Of a DNA stretch of 64,000 nt, positions 17,516-26,874 are shown in pieces. The number at the start of each line of letters is the position of its first letter. Position 1 is the stretch's first letter. Where the stretch lies: contig CAVWEM010000010.1 of assembly GCA_963753955.1 (NCBI GenBank), forward strand, positions 1-64,000, given 5' to 3'. Source of the DNA: Methylumidiphilus sp963753955 (GTDB taxonomy: Bacteria > Pseudomonadota > Gammaproteobacteria > Methylococcales > Methylococcaceae). The position numbers were made by a program, and so were the translations under genes. Below the pieces are notes generated by a model. That model ran no database searches. It saw only the letters and a program-made list of their open reading frames with translations, and was not told the origin of the DNA.

Positions 17516-19069
17516 CTAAGATTCGTCATCTTCAGGCACGCAATCCGCCAGCGGACGGATTTCGGCGATGAGATCCTCGCCGCCGGTAGGATCGAACTGC
17601 CCCCGTGCGACATGGCTGTGGCGATAGCCATAAAGGAAATAGAATACCAGACCGATGCTCCCCCAAATCGGAAACACCAGCTTGGCCTCCGGCGGCAGGA
17701 ACATGAACAAGGTCAGACAGCCGACTATCGCCAACGGTCCCACGACCCAAACCGCCGGCGTTCTGAAGGGCCGGTGGCGGTCCTTGTCACGCAGCCGCAG
17801 CAGCATCACCGCCAAGGCCACGACCAGGAACGCGAACAAAGTGCCGGAGTTGGACACATCCGCCAGCTTGCCCACCGGGAAAAACGCCGCCGCCAGGGTG
17901 ACGCCGAGACCTGTCATGAGGGTGACCATATGCGGGGTCTTGAATTTCGGGTGGACGCGGCTCAACGCTTCCGGCAACAGGCCGTCGCGAGCCATGACGA
18001 AGAAGATGCGGGTCTGGCCGAACATCATCATCAGCACGACCGAAGGCAGCGCCAGGAAAGCCGCGACGCCGATCAGATTGCCGATTTTCCCCCAGCCGAT
18101 TTGGCGCAGCACCTGCGCCAAGGCTTCCCGCGAGCATACCAGCGGGTGTTGGCCGTCAGCGGCCAGGGCTTGGCATTGCTCGGTCAACGACAGGGAACCG
18201 GGGGCGAGGCCATGACCCGCCGCGTCCAGCACCGGCTGCGCACCCACCGCGCCTATCGCCCCGGCTGAAACCAGCAGATAAAACACCGTGCAAATCCCCA
18301 ACGAGCCAATCAGCCCGATAGGCACATTGCGTTGCGGGTTCTTGGTTTCTTCCGCCGCCGTGGACACGGCGTCGAAGCCGACATAGGCAAAGAAGATAGA
18401 CGCCGCCGCCGACACCACGCCCGTTCCGCCCAAGGGGGCGAAAGGATGGAAGTTTTCCGCTTGCACGACAGGCAGAGCCAAAGCGATGAACACTGTCAGC
18501 GCCGTGATCTTCACGGCCACCAGCACCGCATTGAAGGCGGCGCTTTCCTTGGTTCCGATCACCAGCAGGCTAGTGACGAGCAGGCAGACGAACACCGCCG
18601 GCAGGTTGATGATGCCGCCGGCGTAAGGGCCGTTGACCAGACTGGCCGGGATGTCCACCTTTAAAGAATTGTGCAGCAGGCCGACGAAATAGCCCGACCA
18701 GCCGACCGCCACGGCGCTGGCCGCGACGGCATATTCCAAGATCAGCGCCCAGCCCACGACCCAGGCCACGCCTTCGCCGAGGACGGCGTAGGAATAGGTG
18801 TAGGCCGAACCGGACACTGGCACCATGGAGGACAATTCCGCATAGCACAACGCCGCCACGGCGCAGACAAAGCCGGCGACGACGAAGGAAAGCATCATGC
18901 CGGGACCTGCTTTCTGTGCGGCCTCGGCGGTCAGCACGAAAATGCCGGTGCCGATGATCGCGCCTATCCCCAGCAAGGTCAGTTGCCATGGCCCCAAAGA
19001 GCGGTGCAAGCCTTTCTTTTCAGCCGTGGCGAGAATGTTGTCAAGCGACTTGACGCGCCAAAAAATCAT
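17516..19069 (-). CDS. APC superfamily cationic amino acid permease
   Basis: The 517-residue inner-membrane transporter has about 12-14 hydrophobic helices. The first is IGAIIGTGIFVLTAEAAQ, the substrate-binding unwound helix of APC transporters. The second, AALCYAELSSMVPVSGSAYT, and helix 6, FFAYVGFDAVSTAAEETKNP, match the CAT (basic amino acid) subfamily. ATG 19069 is chosen over longer frames because GGGGAAG lies just upstream and the family begins near FWRVKSLD. Substrate not determinable here. Confidence 0.92.
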   Translation of the reverse strand: MIFWRVKSLDNILATAEKKGLHRSLGPWQLTLLGIGAIIGTGIFVLTAEAAQKAGPGMMLSFVVAGFVCAVAALCYAELSSMVPVSGSAYTYSYAVLGEGVAWVVGWALILEYAVAASAVAVGWSGYFVGLLHNSLKVDIPASLVNGPYAGGIINLPAVFVCLLVTSLLVIGTKESAAFNAVLVAVKITALTVFIALALPVVQAENFHPFAPLGGTGVVSAAASIFFAYVGFDAVSTAAEETKNPQRNVPIGLIGSLGICTVFYLLVSAGAIGAVGAQPVLDAAGHGLAPGSLSLTEQCQALAADGQHPLVCSREALAQVLRQIGWGKIGNLIGVAAFLALPSVVLMMMFGQTRIFFVMARDGLLPEALSRVHPKFKTPHMVTLMTGLGVTLAAAFFPVGKLADVSNSGTLFAFLVVALAVMLLRLRDKDRHRPFRTPAVWVVGPLAIVGCLTLFMFLPPEAKLVFPIWGSIGLVFYFLYGYRHSHVARGQFDPTGGEDLIAEIRPLADCVPEDDES

Positions 19070-19183
19070 GGACTTCCCCTTAAGTCTAAGCGGTTTGCGG
19101 AAAGCAAAGATTGTACAGGAATCGCCGGGACAAGCGGGCGAAGGTATTGGGGCGGTAGCAATTCCCACTTTGGCTAACAGCCC

Positions 19184-19300
19184 CGTCATACCTGCAGGGA
19201 TTGCCGGTTTCCAGGCTGCATGGATTTCTAGGCCGCGCCATCCCTGGAACCTGGGTTCCGGCATTCCCTGCCGGAATGACGAGTTGCGCGATGCGCAGCC
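19184..19300. repeat. Dispersed palindromic repeat (CCGGCA/TGCCGG type)
   Basis: The gap between the permease and the TIR-STAND gene holds CCCTGGAACC and TTCCGGCATTCCCTGCCGGAATGAC. Related units are at 28255-28395 and 34903-34935. These are dispersed REP-like palindromes. The rest of 19070-19385 shows nothing else recognisable. Confidence 0.5.
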
Positions 19301-19385
19301 TGCCGGGCTTCAAATCCCACACGCATTCCCGGATAATGCCTCAATTGTGGCGTTTCCAGCCACGCCACATCTTCCGGTGAACAAG

Positions 19386-22256
19386 ATGGACTCTGAACCC
19401 CGCAATCCCCGCCGCTTTGCCGTCGCCCTGTCGTTCCCCGGCGAAAAGCGCAATTTCGTCAAAGCCGTCGCCGACTTGCTGGCCGGGGCGTTCGGCGAAG
19501 AGCAAATCCTCTACGACCATTACCATGATGCCGAATTCGCCCGCGTGGATTTGGATGTCCACCTGCCTTCGCTATACCGGATAGAATCGGAACTCATCGT
19601 GGTTTTCCTCTGCCCGGAATACCCAAAAAAACGTTGGTGCGGCTTGGAGTTCCGCCATATCCGCCAATTGATAGCCACGCCCGATGCCAAGCGCATCATG
19701 TTTTTCCAATTCGACGATCCCGGTGATTTAAGCCCGTTGGGCATCGTGTCCGGCGATGGTTTTATCGACATCGGACAACGCGAGCTAGAACCCCATGAGG
19801 TTGTCAATCGCATCCTCAAACGCCTCAAAGACGACACCGGCATCACACCAAAAACCGACGCGGTTTCAATCCCTATCGACCTCACCCGCATCGACGACAA
19901 AGCCCCCGAAAACCTGATAGGCCGCGAAGACGAACTCAGCCAACTCGACGACGCTTGGCAAGCCACAGCCAACCGCCCGCACATCCTGACCTTCCACGCC
20001 CTAGGTGGCGAAGGCAAAACCTCGCTGGTCGCCAAATGGGCCACCGGGCTGATCAGCAAGCCCGTTTCCGGCTGCGCGGCGGCGTTCGCGTGGTCGTTCT
20101 ACCGCCAAGGCACCGACGAACAAGCCAACACCTCCACCGACTTGTTCCTGCGCGAAGCCTTGGTGTTCTTTGGCGATGCGGAAGACCGGGAACTCGCCGA
20201 CGGCCCGCGCCCGGCGGCGGAGAAAGGCAAGCGGCTGGCGGCGTTGCTGGCGGCGCGGCGGGCCTTGCTGGTGCTGGACGGCGTGGAGCCTTTGCAATAC
20301 CCGCCCACCTCGCCGCTGGCGGGCCAGTTGAAAGACCCCGGCTTGTCGGCGCTGCTGCGCCAGCTTGCGCTGCGCAATGACGGCTTGTGCCTCGTCACGA
20401 CACGCCAGCCGATAGCCGATTTGAAAAACTACTGGCACAGCACCGCGCCGCAGATCGAACTGAAACGGCTGTCCACGGCGGCGGGCGTGGAATTGTTGGC
20501 AACGCTGGGCGTGAACGGCACCCGCAAGGAACGCGAAATGCTGGTGGAAGCCGTGCAAGGCCACGCGCTGACGTTGAACCTGCTGGGCGCGTATCTGCGC
20601 GAGGCGCACGGCGGCGACATCCGGCAGATAGATCGGGTCAATCTGGACGAGGCCGACCGCGCCGAGCAGAACGGCCATGCCTTCCGCTGCCTGGATGCCT
20701 ATGTCGAATGGCTGGACAGCGACGCGGACAGCCGCCCGGCGCTGGCCTTGCTGCGCCTGACCGGCTTGTTTGACCGCCCCGCCGACGCGGGTTGTTGGCA
20801 AGCGCTGCTGCGCCCGCCGGTGCTGCCCGGTTTGACCGAGGCGCTGTTTACGGTGCAAAAACGCTGGCTTGGACTGAGTCGCGACTATCACCCGCTCAAA
20901 GACGAAGCGGTAAACACCTGCTTAAACCGGCTGGCCCAAGCCAAGCTGCTGACGGTCAACCGCGACCCAGCCGGGCAGCTTGCCAGCGTCGATGCCCACC
21001 CGCTGGTGCGGGGTTATTTCGCCGTGCAACTGCGCAAAGACAACCCAGCAGGCTGGCGCGCCGCGCATGAACGGCTGTACCGGCATCTGTGCGACACGAC
21101 GAAAGAGAAAAACCTGCTCAGTCTAGGGGAGATGCAACCACTCTTCCAAGCGGTAGCCCATGGTTGTTTGGCCGACATGCGTCAAAGGGCTTTTGAGGAA
21201 ATTTACTGGGCCAGGATTGCACAATGCCATGAGGCCCTCCATGACCGGCCTCTTGGGGCATTACAGGAGCATTTGAACTGCCTTTCGAGCTTTTTTGAAT
21301 CGTGGCCGACCACACCAACCAATAAGTTATCAGAGCCAGCAAAAGCAAGGGTTATTGATGATGTCGGCCACTATTTGTTCGTCTTGGGATATCTCCAAGA
21401 AGGGGCCGAGGCAATACGACTTGGCCTGGCTATGCGTGAGCGTAGAATGGATTGGGCCACTGCTGCCAAAAATGCACGGCTTCTGCGTGAGATTTTCTTG
21501 TTACAGGGTGGGTTTACGCAGGCGGAGAATTATGCTAACCCGAGTATTGAATTGGCGGACAAGAGTGGTAATATGCCTCAACAGGTGTGCGAGCGAGCTG
21601 GCCTAGCGCAAGTCATGCATTATTCTGGGGTATATGTTGAAGCAGAAAGCTGGTTTTTGGATGCTGAGAGGTTACAACGTAAGTATTCATCCGCGCATGA
21701 ATTCTTATTCGGTGTCGCAGGTTTTTGGTATTGCGAATTCCTCCTTGACCAAAAGCGCACCACCGAAGTCATAGGCCGTGTTCCGTGTTTGATGGCTGAG
21801 GCAAAGCGCCGTAACTGGCTGATGGATGAGGCTCAAGCTTGCCTTATTGAGAGCAGGCTATCGCTTGACACGGGTTCTTCTCCTCAAGCAAGAATTCTGA
21901 ACCAATTGGACTGGGCAGTTTCGACCCTTCGAAGCTTAGGGCAAACGCATCACTGTGTTACCGCCTTACTAGAGCGTGCGAGGTGTTATTGTTCTCATAG
22001 TGGCTATGATCAAGCCCAAGCTGACTTGGACGAAGCCTGGGAAATCGCCGAGCGTGGCCCTATGCCCTTGTTTCAGGTCGACATCCACTTGCACCGCGCC
22101 CGGTTGTGCTTCACGCTTCACCCCACCGCCTACCCCTGGCAATCCCCCGCCGCAGACCTCCGCGCAGCCCGCCGCCTGATCGAAAAGCACGGCTACTGGC
22201 GGCGCAAGGAAGAACTGGAAGACGCGGAAACAGCACTTCGTGGGAGCGCTGGCTAA
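19386..22256 (+). CDS. TIR-STAND protein, putative anti-phage/suicide sensor
   Basis: The 956-residue protein has three parts. Residues 10-145 form a TIR domain (RFAVALSFPGEKRNFVKAVA) with a Glu88 in KKRWCGLEFRHI at the position of the NADase glutamate. Residues 170-420 form a STAND/NB-ARC-like NTPase, with the NLIGREDELSQL entry motif, Walker A at 207-214 (GGEGKTSL) and Walker B at 293-300 (ALLVLDGV). The rest is a helical TPR-like region, a likely sensor. Known TIR-STAND proteins oligomerise on sensing a phage or plasmid signal and degrade NAD+. ATG 19386 is preferred because the TIR fold starts 10 residues later. The gene stands alone. Codon use becomes clearly AT-richer from about 21120 to 22040. 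Confidence 0.85.
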   Translation: MDSEPRNPRRFAVALSFPGEKRNFVKAVADLLAGAFGEEQILYDHYHDAEFARVDLDVHLPSLYRIESELIVVFLCPEYPKKRWCGLEFRHIRQLIATPDAKRIMFFQFDDPGDLSPLGIVSGDGFIDIGQRELEPHEVVNRILKRLKDDTGITPKTDAVSIPIDLTRIDDKAPENLIGREDELSQLDDAWQATANRPHILTFHALGGEGKTSLVAKWATGLISKPVSGCAAAFAWSFYRQGTDEQANTSTDLFLREALVFFGDAEDRELADGPRPAAEKGKRLAALLAARRALLVLDGVEPLQYPPTSPLAGQLKDPGLSALLRQLALRNDGLCLVTTRQPIADLKNYWHSTAPQIELKRLSTAAGVELLATLGVNGTRKEREMLVEAVQGHALTLNLLGAYLREAHGGDIRQIDRVNLDEADRAEQNGHAFRCLDAYVEWLDSDADSRPALALLRLTGLFDRPADAGCWQALLRPPVLPGLTEALFTVQKRWLGLSRDYHPLKDEAVNTCLNRLAQAKLLTVNRDPAGQLASVDAHPLVRGYFAVQLRKDNPAGWRAAHERLYRHLCDTTKEKNLLSLGEMQPLFQAVAHGCLADMRQRAFEEIYWARIAQCHEALHDRPLGALQEHLNCLSSFFESWPTTPTNKLSEPAKARVIDDVGHYLFVLGYLQEGAEAIRLGLAMRERRMDWATAAKNARLLREIFLLQGGFTQAENYANPSIELADKSGNMPQQVCERAGLAQVMHYSGVYVEAESWFLDAERLQRKYSSAHEFLFGVAGFWYCEFLLDQKRTTEVIGRVPCLMAEAKRRNWLMDEAQACLIESRLSLDTGSSPQARILNQLDWAVSTLRSLGQTHHCVTALLERARCYCSHSGYDQAQADLDEAWEIAERGPMPLFQVDIHLHRARLCFTLHPTAYPWQSPAADLRAARRLIEKHGYWRRKEELEDAETALRGSAG

Positions 22257-22387
22257 ACGCGACGACCCTGTCGCACGAAGTCCGCGCACACAACCCGCCC
22301 AACCCGTCCCAGCCTCAAAACCCTTGACTGATTCCAATCCTCCTCGCATCCTTGGCGACGATTATTGGCCCTCCTGACCCTTGCCCC

Positions 22388-23086
22388 ATGCTGACCGCCC
22401 TCAACCCCCACGACCGCAACCAGCCGTTCCCCGATGTCGCCACGGCGCTGGCCGAACCCAACGGGCTGCTGGCCGTGGGCGGCTGCCTGTCACCCCGGCG
22501 GCTGTTGAACGCCTATCGGCACGGCGTCTTTCCCTGGTACAGCGAAGACGAGCCGATTCTGTGGTGGTCGCCAAATCCCCGGCTGGTGTTGTTTCCAGAC
22601 AAGCTGAATGTCTCCCGCAGCCTGCGCAAAACCTTGAAAAGCGGAATCTTCCATGTCACTTTCGACACCTGTTTCGGACAGGTGATGGATGCCTGCGCGA
22701 AGCCCCGCACCTATGCCGACGGCACTTGGATTTCACCGGCCATCAAACGGGCTTTTGGGCAATTGCACGGCTTGGGCTTCGCCCATTCCTTCGAGACCTG
22801 GAAAGGCGGCAAACTGGTGGGCGGTCTGTATGGGCTGGGGATAGGCCAGGTGTTTTTCGGCGAATCCATGTTCCATAGCCAAAGCAACGCCTCCAAGGCA
22901 GCGCTGTCCTTCGCGGTGGATTGCCTCAAGCCTTGGGGCTACCGGCTCATCGACTGCCAGGTTTACACCGGACATCTAGCCAGCCTGGGTGCGGAGGAAA
23001 TCCCCCGTGCGGAGTTCGTCCAACTGCTGGACGATTATTGCGGACAGCCACCTGCGGCTGCCGCCTGGCGGAGGACGGGCGAATGA
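22388..23086 (+). CDS. aat: Leucyl/phenylalanyl-tRNA-protein transferase
   Basis: It adds Leu or Phe to N-terminal Lys/Arg of proteins and so creates N-degrons for ClpS. The 232-residue protein shows FPWYSEDEPILWWSPNPR, DGTWISPAIKRAF, GLYGLGIGQVFFGESMF and IDCQVYTGHLASLGA, all family signatures. ATG 22388 is preferred over TTG 22352. Its stop overlaps the bpt start (ATGA). Confidence 0.95.
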   Translation: MLTALNPHDRNQPFPDVATALAEPNGLLAVGGCLSPRRLLNAYRHGVFPWYSEDEPILWWSPNPRLVLFPDKLNVSRSLRKTLKSGIFHVTFDTCFGQVMDACAKPRTYADGTWISPAIKRAFGQLHGLGFAHSFETWKGGKLVGGLYGLGIGQVFFGESMFHSQSNASKAALSFAVDCLKPWGYRLIDCQVYTGHLASLGAEEIPRAEFVQLLDDYCGQPPAAAAWRRTGE

Positions 23087-23802
23087 GGCAAATCGGACTT
23101 ATGCTTGGGGACGGACACCCCTGTTCCTATCTGCCCGGCCGGATCGCCCGTTCGGCTTATGTGGACACCCGCTTGCCTCTGGACATCCCGACTTATTCCC
23201 GCCTCGCGGAGCAGGGGTTCCGCCGCAGCGGCGACCTGGTTTACCGGCCCCATTGCCTGATGTGTTCGGCTTGTGTGCCGGTGCGGATTCCGGTGGCGCG
23301 TTTTGCGCCCGACCGTTCGCAACTGCGCAACCTGCGCGACAATGCGGATATGACCGTGCGCCCCAAACCCGCCCAATACGACGAGGAACATTACCGCCTG
23401 TTCCGGCGTTACCTGGAAGCCCGCCACGACGACGGGGGCATGGCGGATTCCAGCCCGGAAGACTATGTCGGCTTCCTTGGCAGCCGTTGGGCGGAAGCGG
23501 GGTTCGTGGAATTCAGGCTGGAAAAAAAGCTGCTGGCCGTCGCCGTGGTGGACCGGCTCGATAGCGGGTTGTCGGCGGTGTACACCTTCTTCGACCCCGA
23601 CCATGCGGCGCGTGGACTGGGGACGCTGGCCGTGCTATGGCAGATCGGCGAAGCCCGCCGCCTGGACCTGGATTGGCTTTATTTAGGCTTCTGGATCGGG
23701 AATTGCCGCAAGATGAGCTACAAGGATCGCTTCCGACCGCTGCAAGCGCTGGTCGCCGGACAATGGCTGGAATACCAAAAAGGCGAGAAGATTCACGCCT
23801 GA
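23083..23802 (+). CDS. bpt: Aspartate/glutamate leucyltransferase (arginyltransferase family)
   Basis: The 239-residue Ate/Bpt-family protein transfers Leu to N-terminal Asp/Glu. The N-terminal domain has CSYLPGRIARSAYVD and the cysteine pair CLMCSACVPVRIPV. The C-terminal GNAT-like domain has FVEFRLEKKLLAVAVVDRLD and YLGFWIGNCRKMSYKDRF. It is translationally coupled to aat and adjacent to clpS-clpA. Confidence 0.94.
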   Translation: MRQIGLMLGDGHPCSYLPGRIARSAYVDTRLPLDIPTYSRLAEQGFRRSGDLVYRPHCLMCSACVPVRIPVARFAPDRSQLRNLRDNADMTVRPKPAQYDEEHYRLFRRYLEARHDDGGMADSSPEDYVGFLGSRWAEAGFVEFRLEKKLLAVAVVDRLDSGLSAVYTFFDPDHAARGLGTLAVLWQIGEARRLDLDWLYLGFWIGNCRKMSYKDRFRPLQALVAGQWLEYQKGEKIHA

Positions 23803-23871
23803 TATGGTAACATCGGCGATTCATCCGCCCCAGCCGAAGAGAAGGGGCATCCGTTTTACCAGTGGAGTCTT

Positions 23872-24090
23872 ATGTCTAAAGAAGATCAAATCGAAATGGA
23901 GGGCAAGGTGATCGAGACCCTGCCCAACACCACCTTCCGCGTAGAGTTGGACAACGGCCATGTCATCATCGCCCATATCTCCGGCAAGATGCGCAAGCAT
24001 TACATCCGTATCCTAACCGGTGACCGCGTCAAGGTCGAAATGACTCCTTACGATCTGACCAAGGGACGGATCACCTTCCGCCAGCGTTAG
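23872..24090 (+). CDS. infA: Translation initiation factor IF-1
   Basis: This 72-residue OB-fold protein (MSKEDQIEMEGKVIETLPNT) binds the ribosomal A site during initiation. All family landmarks are present, including the HISGKMRKHYIRI segment and the ending GRITFRQR. Convergent with clpA, the standard gammaproteobacterial order. Confidence 0.97.
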   Translation: MSKEDQIEMEGKVIETLPNTTFRVELDNGHVIIAHISGKMRKHYIRILTGDRVKVEMTPYDLTKGRITFRQR

Positions 24091-24103
24091 CCAGAGGCGG
24101 CTT

Positions 24104-26375
24104 TCAAGCCGTCTCCGGCGCTGCCTTCTCCCGCAAGCTCACGATGGCGAACGCCAGCTTGCCTTCGCTGACGCTGATCCTGACCATGCCGCCTTCGGCC
24201 AGCTTGCCGAACAGTATCTCGTCGGCGAGCGGTTTCTTGATGTTTTCCTGAATAATCCGCGCCATCGGCCTTGCGCCCATCTTCGGGTCGCAGCCGTGGG
24301 TCGGCCAGCCATTCCCGCGCATCCGGCTCCAGCGCCAAAGACACGCGCTTCTCGGAGAGTTGCGCCTCCAGTTCGAAAATGAACTTGTCCACCACTTGGC
24401 GGATGATGTCCATGTGCAGAGGCTTGAACTGGATGATGCCGTCCAGACGGTTGCGGAATTCCGGCGCGAACAGCCGCTCGATGGCTTGCATCGCATCGGT
24501 CGTGTTGTCTTGCTGGGTAAACCCAATCGAAGGCCGGTCGCTGTCCGCCGCGCCCGCATTGGTGGTCATGATCAACACGATGTTGCGGAAATCCGCCTTG
24601 CGTCCGTTGTTGTCGGTCAGCGTGCCGTGGTCCATCACCTGCAACAGCAGGTTGAACACGTCCGGGTGGGCCTTTTCGATCTCGTCCAGCAGCAGCACCG
24701 CGTGGGGATTCTTGGTGACCGCCTCGGTCAGCAAGCCGCCTTGGTCGAAGCCGACATAGCCCGGCGGTGCGCCGATCAACCGCGAAACTGTATGCCGCTC
24801 CATGTATTCGGACATGTCGAAGCGGATCAACTCGATCCCCAAGACTTTGGCCAACTGGCGGCTGACCTCGGTCTTGCCGACGCCAGTCGGCCCTGCGAAC
24901 AAGAAAGAGCCGATAGGCTTTTGCGTTTCCCGCAGGCCCGCCCGCGACAGCTTGATGGCGGCGGACAGCGCAGTGATCGCCTGATCCTGGCCGAACACCA
25001 GCAGCTTCAGGTGTTTCTCCAAATCTTTCAGCTTGTCCTTGTCGTTGGTGGAAATGGTCTTCGGCGGAATGCGGGCGATCTTGGCGACGATGTCTTCAAT
25101 GTCCACCGTGCCGATCAGCTTCTTGCGCCGCGAGGCCGGTTGCAGGCGTTGGCAAGCCCCGGCCTCGTCGATCACGTCGATGGCCTTGTCGGGCAGGTGG
25201 CGGTCATTGATGTAACGGCTGGACAATTCCGCCGCCGTGCGCAGGGCCGACAGGGAATATTTCACATCGTGGTGTTCCTCAAAGCGCGACTTCAGCCCGC
25301 GCAGAATCTGATAGGTTTCGTCCACGCTAGGCTCGACGATGTCGATCTTCTGGAAACGACGCGCCAAGGCGCGGTCTTTCTCGAACACTCCCCGGAATTC
25401 CTGATACGTCGTCGAGCCTATGCAGCGCATCTCGCCGGAGGCCAGCATCGGCTTGATCAGATTGGAGGCATCCATCACCCCGCCAGACGCAGAACCCGCG
25501 CCGATGATGGTGTGGATCTCGTCGATGAACAGGATGGACTTAGGCTCCTTCTTCAATTGCGCCAGCAAAGCCTTCAAGCGCTTCTCGAAATCGCCCCGGT
25601 ACTTGGTTCCGGCCACCAGTGCGCCCAGGTCGAGGGCGTAAATGACATTGTCCTTGAGGATCTCGGGCACTTCGTTTTCGACGATCTTCTTCGCCAAGCC
25701 CTCAGCGATGGCCGTCTTGCCCACCCCGGCCTCGCCCACCAGCAGCGGATTGTTCTTGCGGCGTCGACACAGTACCTGGATGGTCCGCTCGACCTCGCCC
25801 TTGCGGCCTATCAATGGATCAATCTTGCCCTTCTTCGCCAATTCGTTGAGGTTGGCGGCGTACTTTTCCAGCGGGTTGGCCGAGGACTCTGTTTCCTCAC
25901 CCTCGGCCGCCTGGCCGCGTTGGGCCGGGTCTGGCTCGTCATGCAGCTTGGAAATGCCGTGGGAGATATAGTTGACGATATCCAACCTTGAGATGTCTTG
26001 CTTGTTCAGCAGGTAAACCGCCTGCGAATCCTGTTCGCTGAAAATGGCAACGAGGATGTTGGCCCCGGTGACTTCCCTTTTACCGGCGGACTGCACATGG
26101 AAGGCGGCCCGCTGCAACACCCTTTGGAAGCCCAGCGTAGGCTGGGTGTCGCGCTTGACGCCGGGAGGGATCAGAGGAGTAGTCTCTGCCAGAAACCCCT
26201 GCAACTCCTTGCGCAGCAATTCGAGGTTGGCCGCGCAGGCATGGAGGACTTCCACCGCGGCCGCGTTGTCCAGCATCGCCAGCAGCAGATGTTCGACGGT
26301 GATGAATTCGTGGCGCTTGTCGTAAGCCGCACGGAAAGCGGCGTTCAGCGAAAATTCGAGTTCTTTGCTTAACAT
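24104..26375 (-). CDS. clpA: ATP-dependent Clp protease ATP-binding subunit ClpA (one frameshift)
   Basis: This is the unfoldase partner of ClpP and works with ClpS on N-degron substrates. ATG 26375 (MLSKELEFSLNAAF) begins the Clp-N repeats. D1 holds Walker A GEAGVGKTAI and Walker B ILFIDEIHTI; D2 holds FAGPTGVGKTEV and VLLLDEIEKAHP. The frame is lost at about 24290-24300. The true C-terminus, MGARPMARIIQENIKKPLAD then EILFGKLAEGG, continues in another frame and stops at 24104, giving about 756 aa. The frame left unshifted yields an Arg-rich non-homologous tail to 24087. Confidence 0.92.
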
Positions 26376-26389
26376 GGGGGATTCTCCGC

Positions 26390-26716
26390 CTAGGCTTCTT
26401 CCATCGTGCATAAAAGAGGGTGTTGATGCTCACGGGAAAAGTCGCTCACCTGCTTGACCTTGGTCTCCGCCACGTCCCTGGAGAAAACCCCGCACACGCC
26501 TATGCCACGGGTGTGGACATGGAGCATGATCTGGGTGGCCTTTTCCTCGTCCATGCCGAAGAAATTCTTCAGCACCAGCACGACGAACTCCATGGGGGTG
26601 AAATCGTCGTTCAACAATAGGACTTTGAATAGGGGCGGCCGTTTCAGTTTCGGCCGGGCTTCCTGTACGGCAAGCTCGTCATCGAGTTTGGGGTCAGGGG
26701 TTGGGGACATTGGCAT
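26390..26716 (-). CDS. clpS: ClpS adaptor protein
   Basis: The 108-residue N-degron adaptor delivers Leu/Phe/Trp/Tyr-starting proteins to ClpA. Characteristic are LLNDDFTPMEFVV (with the NDD/M pocket residues) and HVHTRGIGVCGVF. The stop is 14 bases before the clpA start. Two close Met starts, 26716 and 26710, are possible. Confidence 0.95.
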   Translation of the reverse strand: MPMSPTPDPKLDDELAVQEARPKLKRPPLFKVLLLNDDFTPMEFVVLVLKNFFGMDEEKATQIMLHVHTRGIGVCGVFSRDVAETKVKQVSDFSREHQHPLLCTMEEA

Positions 26717-26874
26717 CGCCTCTTCGACAAAAACCGTTCGACGATGACCAATATATCACTGGACGGTTGGCTTGTGTAAATAGCTTCAACAGTCCGCCAA
26801 ACAATCTTAACCGTTGCGCCATCACGCACTTGCGTGAGACATTTCCTGAAATTTTCTTGCGAGGAACTGCCGCC

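Noticed and set aside
20001..20891. 296-codon minus-strand frame
   Set aside because: Shadow of the STAND NTPase segment, whose Walker A/B are on the other strand.
24360..25991. 543-codon plus-strand frame, longest antisense frame here
   Set aside because: It lies entirely opposite the clpA coding region, which is fully supported by Walker motifs. It has no recognisable domain and no ribosome site.
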